A stretch of DNA of 64,000 nt. Origin: Bradyrhizobium neotropicale (GTDB lineage Bacteria; Pseudomonadota; Alphaproteobacteria; Rhizobiales; Xanthobacteraceae). The stretch covers positions 35,314-99,313 of the forward strand of contig NZ_LSEF01000040.1 of NCBI RefSeq assembly GCF_001641695.1, in the 5' to 3' direction. The notes under the pieces were generated by a model. It was not told the origin of the DNA and did no database searches. It saw only the letters and a program-made list of their open reading frames with translations. Each line of letters starts with the position of its first letter. Within the stretch, counting starts at the first letter, position 1. Of the stretch, positions 1 to 10,045 are shown piece by piece. Both the position numbers and the translations under genes were made by a program.

Positions 1-1596
1 ACCATCCCACCACAAAGCGTCATCGGGCGCCTGGGTAGTAGCTCGGGGCCCGCGAGCGCATTGCCGCTATCCTCGATCTTCTCGACCAGTGTCTTCGACC
101 AGCTCTCGACCACGCCCGGCGCGATTCCGTACCGCGGGCCGGGGAGCTGGACGGCGCTCTCGCCCAGCGTCGGACTGCTCTACAACAACGGCACGACGCC
201 GTCATACCTGAGCTTGCCGCTCGGCCTGACGAACGGAGGCAGCGGGCAGACCACCGCGGCGCTCGCGCGATCGGCCGCTGGCTTCAACATCGAAGGCTAC
301 ACCGGCCACGGCGACAGCATCTACACGATCCTGTCGACCGATCGCACTGTGGGCCTCACCGCTACCCTCACGGCCGCGCGCATCTGGACACTGCCAGCAG
401 CCAGCTCGGTGAATGCCGGTGCGGAGATCATCGTCGGCGACTTCGCTGGCGGCATCTCCTCGGTCAACACTCTCACCGTCCAGCGCTCCGGCTCCGATAC
501 CATCAACGGGGCGAGTTCGACCGTCCTGAACACCGCCTTTGCGCGCGTGGCATTGCGCAGCGATGGCGTGTCGAAATGGTCGACATCGTCGTCAAGCTCC
601 GGATCGACAAATCTCAACATCAAGACGCCGAAGGATTACGGCGCGGCTTGTGACGGTGTTACCGACGATAGCCTTGCAATTCAGGCATGGTTCGATGGCA
701 TCCGGAATTATGCCTATGTGGGCTGGGGTGTACCGGGCGCGACCTGCCTCTTCGGCAACAACACAATCTACGGCGGCGGTTTTGCCAGCATGGTGTCTGT
801 GCGCAGCGGCACAATCATCTTTGGCAACTATATGACGCTGAAGTTGAAGAATTCAGCGCAGCAAAATGCAGGTCTGAATTTTTACGACGGTGCTGGACAT
901 CCGGATCAGACGAGCGGTGCATCAAACGTCGATATCTACCAACTCATAATTGACGGTAATCGCACGAACCAGACCAACACGCTCGGCAGCGCGGCGCTGA
1001 TCTATATAGTCAGTTCGACGCGAATAACGCTGCGAGACGTGAGGGCCATAAACGGCCGCACCGATGGCTTCTATGTCGGAGGTGACAGCAGCGGTAACGG
1101 CAACACCACATTTTTCCGTCTCGAAAATGTGGAGGCTAATAACAACTATCGGACAGGTCTTTCGCTTGTCGGGGCAACCCGTGGCGTGATCACTGGCAGC
1201 CGGTTCAACGCGACCAGCAACACGAACAACGACGGCACGCAATGCGGCGTCGACTTTGAGGCTGACGGCGCAACCACGGCCAACACTTTTATCACCATCG
1301 AGAATTCGAGCGCTTTTAATAATGGCGGCACGCTGACGACCTCTGGTGGATCAGGATTCTGTTTCTTTGGTGGGAACAACTCCAACCTCACCGCCGACGG
1401 TCTGAGCGCATCGGGCAATCAGAAATATGGCCTGTGGGGTGGCACCCCTGGCGAAGTGACGGTGACGCGCCTTCGCGGCGCGACCAACGGTACTGCCCTG
1501 ATCAACGGAGCGACCGACTGGCTTCCGGTCAATGTGCAGAAGGGCTCGGCCAATGGCTGCGGCACCGGCTTCTCGTGCGTCGGCGTTCCAAACTGA
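1..1596 (+). CDS. Phage tail-spike-like protein with pectate-lyase-type beta-helix (5' partial)
   Basis: The frame is open from base 1 to the TGA at 1594-1596 with no stop, so the gene enters from outside the window; the first in-window start-like codon (TTG at 61) is probably internal. Counting from that TTG, the first ~190 residues are Ser/Thr/Gly-rich and read like tail-fibre linker. A motif typical of pectate-lyase/tail-spike beta-helix proteins, DYGAACDGVTDDSLAIQAW, follows at about residue 192. The rest is rich in Asn, Gly and Thr, as in right-handed parallel beta-helices. Such proteins usually bind or depolymerise surface polysaccharide. The tail-like gene starts 11 bases downstream. 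The fold is well supported; the substrate is unknown. Confidence 0.75.
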   Translation, partial: TIPPQSVIGRLGSSSGPASALPLSSIFSTSVFDQLSTTPGAIPYRGPGSWTALSPSVGLLYNNGTTPSYLSLPLGLTNGGSGQTTAALARSAAGFNIEGYTGHGDSIYTILSTDRTVGLTATLTAARIWTLPAASSVNAGAEIIVGDFAGGISSVNTLTVQRSGSDTINGASSTVLNTAFARVALRSDGVSKWSTSSSSSGSTNLNIKTPKDYGAACDGVTDDSLAIQAWFDGIRNYAYVGWGVPGATCLFGNNTIYGGGFASMVSVRSGTIIFGNYMTLKLKNSAQQNAGLNFYDGAGHPDQTSGASNVDIYQLIIDGNRTNQTNTLGSAALIYIVSSTRITLRDVRAINGRTDGFYVGGDSSGNGNTTFFRLENVEANNNYRTGLSLVGATRGVITGSRFNATSNTNNDGTQCGVDFEADGATTANTFITIENSSAFNNGGTLTTSGGSGFCFFGGNNSNLTADGLSASGNQKYGLWGGTPGEVTVTRLRGATNGTALINGATDWLPVNVQKGSANGCGTGFSCVGVPN

Positions 1597-1607
1597 GGAG
1601 AAACTAG

Positions 1608-2165
1608 ATGTTGAATCGCAAGTCACTCGCAGCGCTTCTAATCACCTCCGCTCTCGTGGTCGCCGGCGCCAATGCACAGGTGCCTAACGCCGGCCAGCCC
1701 ATGGTGCCGAACGGCGGCGGTGGCGGCGGATCGCCCACTGGCGCGGCCGGCGGCGATCTCTCTGGCACCTATCCGAATCCGACGCTGGGCAAGATCGGCG
1801 GGCTCGCGGTTGTCGGTCCGACGTCATGGACCCCCACCGATGTGAGCGGTGCAGCCCTTACCCTCACCGCAAATGCAAGCTATGTGCGCCTTGGCAATCT
1901 GGTATTTGCCTATGCCTTCATCTCGTAGCCGGCCACTGCCGATGGGTCGGTTGCAAAGATCGGCGGCTTTCCTGTCACCACGGCCAATCAAACATACGCC
2001 TCACAATGCACCCTGAGCAGCACCGGCGTTTCAACGCTGACGCATGTGCAAATGCAGGCGAACGCTACAACGGCTCTCTTGCAGACAGCGACGGCAGGCA
2101 ACATCACCAATGCCAATATGAGCAGCAACTTCGTCTATCTCATGTGCATCTATCCGGCGACGTAG
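1608..2165 (+). pseudogene. Secreted or tail-associated protein interrupted by an in-frame amber codon
   Basis: ATG at 1608 follows a good ribosome site (GAGGAG). The product starts with a signal-like segment (LLITSALVVAGANA), then a Gly-rich stretch and GGDLSGTYPNPT, a motif common in phage tail fibres. Translation stops at TAG (1926-1928) after 106 residues. The same frame then runs on for 78 codons, beginning PATADGSVAKIGGFP, and ends at TAG 2163-2165. The downstream part keeps the tail-fibre character, so the intact protein was about 185 residues. In proteins I recall of this type the stop position is often Tyr, so a TAC or TAT to TAG change is likely. Readthrough is possible but not shown. 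Confidence 0.65.
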
Positions 2166-2167
2166 GG

Positions 2168-2314
2168 CTAACCGCAGGGCGCAAACGCAGCCCAATAGGC
2201 ACAGACCGTGAGGATGGCGCCGATGAGCATCCCGAACAAAAATTGCTGGTCCCCGCCGATCTTCGGATCGAGCCCGGCCAGTTCTTCTACCCGCTGCTTG
2301 ATACGCGCCCGCAC
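2168..2314 (-). CDS. Possible small membrane protein, 48 aa
   Basis: A short minus-strand frame with GTG at 2314 and TAG at 2168-2170 encodes a charged helix (RARIKQRVEELAGLDPKIGG) followed by one hydrophobic segment (FLFGMLIGAILTVCAYWAAF). It converges on the broken tail gene with 2 bases between the stops. There is no clear ribosome site, and the start is uncertain. The soluble-helix-plus-membrane-segment layout is seen in small phage accessory proteins such as holin or spanin-like ones, but nothing specific identifies it. Confidence 0.35.
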   Translation of the reverse strand: MRARIKQRVEELAGLDPKIGGDQQFLFGMLIGAILTVCAYWAAFAPCG

Positions 2315-2460
2315 TTCAGTCCCCCATGCCGCGACGAGTCTGCCGCACGCGGAGTCCGGGTGCTAGAGTCGTGCATGTGCTCGTGCGACGTGTGGATGAA
2401 GCGGCCTATCCCGTTGGCGGGACTCGGCTTGCGAGCAGTGTGTTACCCCAGACCGGCGGA

Positions 2461-2836
2461 GATTCACGGTTTTGTGAATCTGTGCGGACGCGCCGAAGCG
2501 CCCCGAGTGGGGGTGGGTTTCTTATGGATTTCTCAACGCAAATCAGATGAGATGCTCGGCGGAGCGTGAGAACTCCCGCCAAAGGCCCTTGCCGGGGCCC
2601 GTTTGGCACCAGGGCGTTGGCAGGGCGATCCTTGCCGGGATCGATGTTTGCCAACGATTAGAACGTGCCGATTAGCCGTCGGCGCGAACGGCAGCACTAT
2701 GCCGGGAGAGCGGCGGCTATACAAGACCCTTCGGGGAAAGGCCGTCGCGCATCGTCTCTGGCGATGTTCTCACCCTCCCGGCGCCAGCGCTGACCGCTGG
2801 CACCCGGCCGTGAGAAGCCGGCAAATCCAGAGAACC
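2461..2836 (+). other. Hairpin-rich leader with no intact gene
   Basis: Between the tail genes and the small-ORF operon I find no convincing ORF but several inverted repeats. They are GATTCAC/GTGAATC with a 6-base loop at 2461-2480, GCCAGCG/CGCTGGC with a 5-base loop at 2783-2801, and CCGGC/GCCGG just after it. Short plus-strand stretches translate into an odd composition (SRFCESVRTRRSAPSGGG) without a full reading frame. The region could be a structured leader or regulatory RNA of the element; no known RNA family is recognised. Confidence 0.4.
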
Positions 2837-2839
2837 ACC

Positions 2840-3157
2840 ATGTCCAACGTCATCGACTTCCGAAGCGCGTCCGCGCGCCGCGAGACTTGTTTGCCTCCCG
2901 AAAATGTCCAGCCGCTCGAGCCCCGTGTGTCCGGCCGCCAGCTGGCTGGCCGCAAGCGCAATCCACTGAGGCACCCTTGCAATAGGGTTTCCAACGCCGT
3001 GACGATCGCGGGAAAACTTCAGAGGGGCGAAGCGCTCCGGGCACATCCCTTCCTCGACGACGTCGCCATACTCTGGGAAGGCGTAGAGGCCGCTCGCCTC
3101 CTTCTCGCTGAATTATTTGAGCTCGCCGTGAAGCATGGCGGGGAGCAGCAGCAATGA
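2840..3157 (+). CDS. Hypothetical protein of the element, 105 aa
   Basis: ATG at 2840 is chosen because the product then begins MSNVIDFRSASARRE, the same style of N-terminus (MSN.I.F) as the next gene, and because the frame upstream looks non-coding. The first half is basic and low-complexity; the C-terminal ~40 residues form a Leu/Ala/Glu-rich helix-like stretch. Its stop overlaps the start of the next gene by 4 bases (ATGA), so the two are translationally coupled. No known domain is recognised. It is probably a small accessory or regulatory protein of the integrated element. Confidence 0.55.
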   Translation: MSNVIDFRSASARRETCLPPENVQPLEPRVSGRQLAGRKRNPLRHPCNRVSNAVTIAGKLQRGEALRAHPFLDDVAILWEGVEAARLLLAELFELAVKHGGEQQQ

Positions 3158-3420
3158 GCAACGCAATACGCTTCCCCGACTCCAACGACCGCGACCGACG
3201 AGATGCAGGGGCCTACCGCCAGATGGAGGGCGACCTGCAGGATTTGGTCAGCATGGGCCGCATCGCTGCGCAGCTTGCACAGGAGACCGACGGAGACCCC
3301 CCTGTCTGTGAGGCTCGCAACTTGGCGCTATTTGCCGTGTTTCATCTTCAGGAAATGCTTCTCCGCTTTGCGGCGAAATACGAAAACCGTGATTGGTCCG
3401 CCGGCGAGGAAGCCTCATGA
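3154..3420 (+). CDS. Hypothetical protein of the element, 88 aa
   Basis: The start overlaps the stop of the preceding gene (ATGA at 3154), after a GGGAG ribosome site. The product begins MSNAIRFPDSNDRDRRDAGA and is predicted helical, with a run of Leu/Met/Ala around residues 45-75. It has no membrane segment and no recognised domain. Its own stop overlaps the start of a 25-residue Arg-rich ORF by 4 bases, making a chain of three coupled small genes. Confidence 0.6.
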   Translation: MSNAIRFPDSNDRDRRDAGAYRQMEGDLQDLVSMGRIAAQLAQETDGDPPVCEARNLALFAVFHLQEMLLRFAAKYENRDWSAGEEAS

Positions 3421-3494
3421 AGCGCAGACGTAGGTCTAACCGAGCGAAGAACCGACAACGGCTGGCCGCGCATGCCCGCCGGCTGAGGCGGTAA
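3417..3494 (+). CDS. Possible 25-aa Arg/Lys-rich peptide
   Basis: ATG at 3417 overlaps the stop of the upstream gene (ATGA), and the frame ends at TAA 3492-3494. The product MKRRRRSNRAKNRQRLAAHA continues with ARRLRR, so about half the residues are Arg or Lys. A nucleic-acid-binding or RNA-chaperone-like role is conceivable. A terminator-like hairpin follows within 8 bases, which fits a real last gene of an operon, but so short and biased a frame could also be chance. Confidence 0.4.
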   Translation: MKRRRRSNRAKNRQRLAAHARRLRR

Positions 3495-3501
3495 GTACAG
3501 G

Positions 3502-3530
3502 GCCCGCCGGTTTATGCTGGCGGGCCTTGC
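3502..3530 (+). terminator. Terminator-like hairpin after the small-ORF operon
   Basis: GCCCGCC (3502-3508) and GGCGGGC (3519-3525) form a 7-bp GC stem around a 10-base loop. The T-rich tail that follows is weak, so it may terminate only partly. Confidence 0.5.
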
Positions 3531-3561
3531 TACCTTTGATTGGACATGGTTCAAATCGTCT

Positions 3562-4188
3562 ATGCGCAAGCTGATCAAGACAAATTATGCAGGCCTAGAC
3601 CGGAGCGTTGGCTGGGTCTCTTTTCAGCCGGATGGCTCTATCTCATTCGGCTTGAGTGATCGCACCTACGTCTCGCCGCGCCTTTGCGTCCGCGGGTACA
3701 TCTGGAACGTCTACAATCGGATCACAACTCAATACGTGGTGCCAAGTGATCCGAGCGCCCTGCTTCCCGTACAGAATCCCCATTTCACCTTCCATCCTGA
3801 CGTCACGTTTCATCTGAAATCCAACTCGGACAGGAAGGCTGAGAACGAAGCTATTTTTGACGCAATCGTGGATGTGGGAATCGTGCTCAACCAGCAAGGT
3901 GAGATGCCTTGGATTCGAGCGACGTCCGCGCCAATCGAAGATCTCAAGCAACCAGGCGCTATTCGCGGCTCTGAAATCGACACGCAGGATCTTGTTTTCA
4001 ACGTGCCCGCGATCGTCGCCGCTGCCTCGATCACCGTCGAAATCGATTTTGTGCGACCTGAAGCTATCTTGAGCGAACAGCCGTCCCCAAACTCCTGGCA
4101 GTATGAATGGCAGAAGGTCGGGCTACGCATCCGCGCGGGCTATTGCGCCCCGCAGATCGCAACGCTGTCGTGGTTTCATTCCGCATAA
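3562..4188 (+). CDS. Hypothetical protein of the element, 208 aa
   Basis: The frame is open from 3514, but that ATG lies in the loop of the preceding hairpin. ATG at 3562 (MRKLIKTNYAGLDRSVGWVS) is taken as the start, without a strong ribosome site. The protein is rich in aromatic and beta-forming residues with no signal peptide or membrane segment. I do not recognise a domain. It stands alone between two terminator hairpins. A phage-encoded structural or accessory protein is plausible from context only. Confidence 0.5.
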   Translation: MRKLIKTNYAGLDRSVGWVSFQPDGSISFGLSDRTYVSPRLCVRGYIWNVYNRITTQYVVPSDPSALLPVQNPHFTFHPDVTFHLKSNSDRKAENEAIFDAIVDVGIVLNQQGEMPWIRATSAPIEDLKQPGAIRGSEIDTQDLVFNVPAIVAAASITVEIDFVRPEAILSEQPSPNSWQYEWQKVGLRIRAGYCAPQIATLSWFHSA

Positions 4189-4203
4189 GCGCGGGACGAT
4201 GAG

Positions 4204-4230
4204 GGCGCGGGGCTTCGGTCCCGCGCCTTT
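4204..4230. terminator. Strong bidirectional terminator between convergent genes
   Basis: GGCGCGGG (4204-4211) pairs perfectly with CCCGCGCC (4220-4227) around GCTTCGGT, followed by TTTATTT on the plus strand. It sits between the plus-strand 208-aa gene and the stop of the minus-strand 133-aa gene. Confidence 0.85.
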
Positions 4231-4630
4231 ATTTGTCAGTGTTCTTTTTCGCGATGTCCACAGCCTGTTTCAGGTCGCTTTGAATTTGGGCCTCTAGCTC
4301 TGAACGATCGTCTGGCGCCTTCTCGCCCTTCCAAAAGCGAAACAGGTAGGCCGATGCATAATCGGACGCCGGAATTTCCCAAGATGGCCAATCACGACCG
4401 GTTCCCATTCTCGGGGGAAGGGAGATCAGATCGAGGATGTCCTTATCGGTCCAGTCATCGGGAATTGCCGCAGCAACCTCGCTGTGACCGTGATGAACAC
4501 CCTTGATGTCGTTGTACTTGGTCACCAGGTGCGGTGTCCCGGATGAGTGATTCTCGTCGACAGAAATCGTCGCATCGGTGTTGTACTGCGGAACGTGCAG
4601 ATCGATCCGCTTGAGATTGTACTTGGCCAT
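4229..4630 (-). CDS. Hypothetical protein of the element, 133 aa
   Basis: ATG at 4630 gives MAKYNLKRIDLHVPQYNTDA, a soluble acidic protein ending in a Lys-rich helix (VDIAKKNTDK). There is no recognised domain, signal peptide or membrane segment. The start lies 7 bases downstream of the stop of the 49-aa gene, so the two probably form an operon transcribed from the tRNA-Val side. Composition and codon use look like a real gene; the function is unknown. Confidence 0.55.
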   Translation of the reverse strand: MAKYNLKRIDLHVPQYNTDATISVDENHSSGTPHLVTKYNDIKGVHHGHSEVAAAIPDDWTDKDILDLISLPPRMGTGRDWPSWEIPASDYASAYLFRFWKGEKAPDDRSELEAQIQSDLKQAVDIAKKNTDK

Positions 4631-4637
4631 TTGCGGC

Positions 4638-4787
4638 TTACCTCGCAGCTTGGGGCGTGCCGTACATCGACCGGCGCAGCGAAGTGATCTCGGCCAAGAT
4701 GCTCTGCATCTCGCTCCGGTTTCCTGCCAGCCAAGCGGCGTCGAGAAGACGATCTAGCTCGGCAAGGCGAACAATGAACTTGCTCAT
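4638..4787 (-). CDS. Hypothetical small helical protein, 49 aa
   Basis: A longer frame exists, but ATG at 4787 is preferred because AGGAGG lies about ten bases upstream and the product then begins MSKFIVRLAELDRLLDAAW. It is one amphipathic, probably helical chain with alternating Leu/Ala and charged residues, which fits a small dimerising or regulatory protein. It is followed 7 bases later by the 133-aa gene. No family is recognised. Confidence 0.5.
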   Translation of the reverse strand: MSKFIVRLAELDRLLDAAWLAGNRSEMQSILAEITSLRRSMYGTPQAAR

Positions 4788-4859
4788 GGGTGGTGTCCTC
4801 CTGAACACGCCCATGATGCACGATTCGCCCAGGTTGCAGGGAGACGGGACATCTACGGG

Positions 4860-4935
4860 TGGTGGGCAGTGACGGGCTCGAACCGCCGACATCCTGCGTG
4901 TAAAGCAGGCGCTCTACCAACTGAGCTAACCGCCC
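4860..4935 (-). tRNA. tRNA-Val (UAC), cargo of the integrated element
   Basis: Reading the minus strand from 4935, the 76-nt sequence folds as a full cloverleaf. The 7-bp acceptor is GGGCGGT/ACTGCCC, the anticodon arm is CCTGC-TTTACAC-GCAGG (anticodon UAC), the T arm contains TTCGAGC, and CCA is encoded. It lies about 70 bases from the truncated tRNA-Val. The two share the acceptor and D-stem start but have different anticodon stems, so this copy came with the element and is not a duplicate of the host gene. Confidence 0.93.
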
Positions 4936-5004
4936 GGATTTGTTACCCGGCAAGTTACCCGAGAAAGACTTCTCGATGTAACCTATTGATATTACTAGCC
5001 TTGA

Positions 5005-5049
5005 CTCTCGGTGTAAACGAGATGCTCTAACCAGCTGAGCTAACCGCCC
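5005..5049 (-). pseudogene. Truncated host tRNA-Val (UAC), 5' part only
   Basis: Minus-strand bases 5049 to 5005 give acceptor 5' strand GGGCGGT, D arm GCTC...GAGC and anticodon arm TCTCG-TTTACAC-CGAGA (anticodon UAC). After one more G the tRNA sequence stops. There is no variable loop, T arm or acceptor 3' strand; the next bases are unrelated AT-rich DNA. It cannot give a working tRNA. The break is the likely attachment-site junction of the element on its left. Confidence 0.85.
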
Positions 5050-5112
5050 TCGCCGCCTCTTTAGCCCTACGTGCCCCGAAGGGGCAAGTGCCCAGCCCTA
5101 ACGAGCTGGACA

Positions 5113-5517
5113 TCAATCCTGCGGCCGCCCGGGCAACCCCGGCACCGCGTCGATCCACACCGCCGCCGACTGGCACCAGATCTGCCGAACGGGCCGTAAG
5201 CCGTCGCGCTGGCGGATGCTGCCCCAGCGGATGCCCCAATCGTCGGCCTGGTCGCCCTCACCGCTCGTGAACAGCGGGGACCCGCAGTCGCCGCAAAAGT
5301 GCTGGAAACGCATCCGACCATTGTCGCCGCGCTTGCCGTAGACCTTTGGCGTGCCGCCGGTCAGCCGGATCGCCTCCCCTGCGCAGATCGCGGTCACCCG
5401 GAACGGCGAGCCGGTCAGGGCCTGGCAGTCCCGGCAATGGCAGACCGAGACGGCCTCGGGGTCGATCTCGGCCTCATAGGTGATCCGGCCGCAATGGCAC
5501 TGCCCGTCGATCTTCAT
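5113..5517 (-). CDS. GFA-domain (CENP-V/GFA) zinc-binding protein
   Basis: A protein of 134 residues with the zinc-ligand pattern of the glutathione-dependent formaldehyde-activating (GFA) fold: CHCGRITYEA near residue 8, CHCRDCQALTGS near 26 and CGDCGSPLF near 75. Only some GFA-fold proteins act in formaldehyde handling; most have no assigned substrate, so no reaction is claimed. It lies between the tRNA-Val fragment and lon. A terminator hairpin behind lon separates it from that gene. Confidence 0.85.
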   Translation of the reverse strand: MKIDGQCHCGRITYEAEIDPEAVSVCHCRDCQALTGSPFRVTAICAGEAIRLTGGTPKVYGKRGDNGRMRFQHFCGDCGSPLFTSGEGDQADDWGIRWGSIRQRDGLRPVRQIWCQSAAVWIDAVPGLPGRPQD

Positions 5518-5532
5518 GGACCCCCCAAAAGC

Positions 5533-5559
5533 AAAAACGGCGCCCGAAGGCGCCGTTTT
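5533..5559 (-). terminator. Intrinsic terminator of lon
   Basis: ACGGCGCC and GGCGCCGT form a perfect 8-bp stem with a CGAA tetraloop. On the minus strand the stem is followed by a run of T (the AAAAA at 5533-5537), about 18 bases past the lon stop codon. Confidence 0.85.
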
Positions 5560-5576
5560 ATCTCATTTCATCGGAT

Positions 5577-8000
<2,424 letters not shown>

Positions 8001-8256
8001 GGCCTTTTCCTTTTGCTTTGCCCCCTTGCACGCAGTCCGCCTTGCTTATGCGCAACCGCCACAAGGTGCCGAGGTGATCCGCAAAACCGTTAAGTCCCTA
8101 AGCTTGGACCGGCCTTGCCGGATCGAAATGAGGCGAATCTTGAAGAGAATTCCTACTCGCCGCCGACATTAGGTGGCTATCGCCCCGGGGGGTGTCAAGT
8201 CATTGAAAAACGCGCGCCATTCGGCGCTTACGCACGCAAGCAAGCGACGCAACATT
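8001..8256. other. Intergenic region upstream of lon, no gene seen
   Basis: About 250 bases between the clpX terminator hairpin and the lon start. It should contain the lon promoter on the minus strand. I looked for a convincing heat-shock (RpoH-type) promoter pair and did not find one with correct spacing. No small ORF with a ribosome site is evident. Confidence 0.5.
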
Positions 8257-8282
8257 GGCTGCGGAAACAGGATTCCGCAGCC
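8257..8282 (-). terminator. Hairpin downstream of clpX
   Basis: GGCTGCGGAA and TTCCGCAGCC form a perfect 10-bp stem with a 6-base loop, about 43 bases past the clpX stop. No clear T run follows on the minus strand, so termination strength is uncertain. Confidence 0.6.
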
Positions 8283-8324
8283 ATCACTTCTAAGGAGACG
8301 ATTGGAGCGTACCAGCGCCGCAAT

Positions 8325-9596
8325 TTAGGCGCTGGCATTCTCGACGGCGCGATCGGACCGATCGGCGTAGATGTAGAGCGGACGCGCCGTACCTTCCACG
8401 ACTTCGCGCGAAATCACGACTTCTTCCACACCTTCGAGCCCCGGCAGGTCGAACATGGTCTCGAGCAGGATCGCCTCGAGGATCGAACGCAACCCGCGCG
8501 CGCCGGTCTTGCGCTCGATCGCCTTGCGGGCGACCGCGCCAAGCGCCTCGTCGGCGAAGGTCAGCTCGATGTTCTCCATCTCGAACAGCCGCTGGTACTG
8601 TTTCACCAGCGCGTTCTTCGGCTCGGTCAGGATCTTCTTCAGCGAGGTCTCGTCCAGGTCCTCCAGCGTCGCCACGACGGGCAGACGGCCGACGAACTCG
8701 GGGATGAGGCCGTACTTCAGCAGGTCCTCAGGCTCGACGTGGCGGAAGATCTCGCCGGTCCGGCGGTCCTCCGGCGCGAGCACCTGGGCGCCGAAGCCGA
8801 TCGAGGTCGACCGGCCGCGCGCCGAGATGATCTTCTCGAGGCCGGCAAAGGCGCCGCCGCAGATGAACAGGATGTTGGTGGTATCCACCTGCAGGAACTC
8901 CTGCTGCGGATGCTTGCGGCCGCCCTGCGGCGGGACCGAGGCCACCGTGCCTTCCATGATCTTGAGCAGCGCCTGCTGCACGCCTTCACCCGACACGTCG
9001 CGCGTGATCGAGGGGTTGTCGGACTTGCGGCTGATCTTGTCGATTTCGTCGATGTAGACGATGCCGCGCTGGGCGCGCTCGACGTTGTAGTCGGCGGCCT
9101 GGAGCAGCTTCAGGATGATGTTCTCGACGTCCTCACCGACATAGCCGGCTTCGGTCAGCGTCGTGGCGTCGGCCATCGTGAAGGGCACGTCCAGGATGCG
9201 GGCGAGCGTCTGCGCGAGCAGCGTCTTGCCCGAGCCGGTCGGACCGATCAGCAGGATGTTCGACTTCGCGAGCTCTACGTCGTTGTGCTTGGTCTGGTGG
9301 TTGAGGCGCTTGTAGTGATTGTGCACCGCGACCGACAGAACCTTCTTCGCATGGCTCTGGCCGATCACGTAGTCGTCCAGCACCTTGCAGATTTCCTTCG
9401 GCGTCGGAATCCCGTCGCGCGACTTCACCAGCGAGGACTTGTTCTCCTCACGGATGATGTCCATGCAGAGCTCAACGCACTCGTCGCAGATGAAGACCGT
9501 GGGACCCGCGATCAGTTTGCGGACTTCGTGCTGGCTCTTGCCGCAGAACGAGCAATATAGCGTGTTCTTGGAGTCGCTCGTGCCGACCTTACTCAT
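8325..9596 (-). CDS. clpX: ClpX ATP-dependent unfoldase subunit
   Basis: A protein of 423 residues, the usual ClpX length. The N-terminal C4 zinc-binding domain ([11 protein letters not shown] ... CDECVELC) lies within residues 19-45 and handles dimerisation and adaptor binding. The AAA+ domain has Walker [10 protein letters not shown] near residue 117 and Walker [11 protein letters not shown]. ClpX recognises tagged substrates, unfolds them and feeds them to ClpP, which is encoded 449 bases upstream on the same strand. In Caulobacter-type regulation this pair also drives cell-cycle proteolysis; that role here is inference. Confidence 0.98.
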   Translation of the reverse strand: MSKVGTSDSKNTLYCSFCGKSQHEVRKLIAGPTVFICDECVELCMDIIREENKSSLVKSRDGIPTPKEICKVLDDYVIGQSHAKKVLSVAVHNHYKRLNHQTKHNDVELAKSNILLIGPTGSGKTLLAQTLARILDVPFTMADATTLTEAGYVGEDVENIILKLLQAADYNVERAQRGIVYIDEIDKISRKSDNPSITRDVSGEGVQQALLKIMEGTVASVPPQGGRKHPQQEFLQVDTTNILFICGGAFAGLEKIISARGRSTSIGFGAQVLAPEDRRTGEIFRHVEPEDLLKYGLIPEFVGRLPVVATLEDLDETSLKKILTEPKNALVKQYQRLFEMENIELTFADEALGAVARKAIERKTGARGLRSILEAILLETMFDLPGLEGVEEVVISREVVEGTARPLYIYADRSDRAVENASA

Positions 9597-10045
9597 TCAT
9601 GTCTCCGTCCGCGGTTCGATCCCGTCCGCTCGATCGCCCCATCCCGACACAGCGGCCGGTACAAGGTTCAAATAGAGCAAATTCCGTACCAAAAAAGACC
9701 CTACGCGCTACATCCCGTGCGAATCACGGTCACTCGATTCTCCCGCGATCATAGCCGATCAAGCGTAGCCAACCATGCTGTCACCCGACTATCAAGAATT
9801 CGCTAATCGGGGGGTCGCTGGCTACCCGTGACAATACCGTGATTTCACGTCTTGGCACGGAAGAAGTGATCGAAATCGCACGCCCGTTGCTGGATTGCCA
9901 CGAAAAACAAGCACGAAAGCGGAACTTTCTGCTTGCTGCAGGGCGCAAAAAGCGGTTTTGCGCGCTTGCGAACACGCCCTTAACGTGAACGCGTCCCTGA
10001 CGATCCCCCGCAATTGCGGGGATCGCTGGTGCAATGGTGGTAATC
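9597..10045. other. clpP-clpX intergenic region with hairpins, no gene seen
   Basis: These 449 bases hold no credible ORF. A near-perfect hairpin GATCCCC...GGGGATC with CGCAATTGCG at its centre lies at 10002-10024, just past the clpP stop, and may terminate or attenuate clpP transcription. A second inverted repeat CGCAAAA/TTTTGCG is near 9946-9964. The clpX promoter is expected toward 9597-9750. Confidence 0.5.

Larger units (their letters stand above)
1..5004. mobile_element. Right end of an integrated prophage or genomic island
   Basis: This stretch lies left of a truncated host tRNA-Val fragment (5005-5049). It carries a phage-tail-like beta-helix protein, a second tail-like gene with an internal amber codon, short overlapping ORFs of unknown function, and a complete tRNA-Val unlike the truncated one. 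No integrase, capsid or terminase gene is in view, so whether it is an active prophage or a remnant cannot be judged. The left boundary is outside the window. The right boundary is placed where the tRNA similarity stops, just after the anticodon stem. Confidence 0.7.

Noticed and set aside
2406..2654. An 82-codon minus-strand frame in the hairpin-rich region
   Set aside because: No ribosome site, composition driven by GC hairpins, and it crosses the inverted repeats.
8115..9560. A 481-codon plus-strand frame opposite clpX
   Set aside because: Same reason: clpX is complete with zinc finger and Walker motifs on the other strand.
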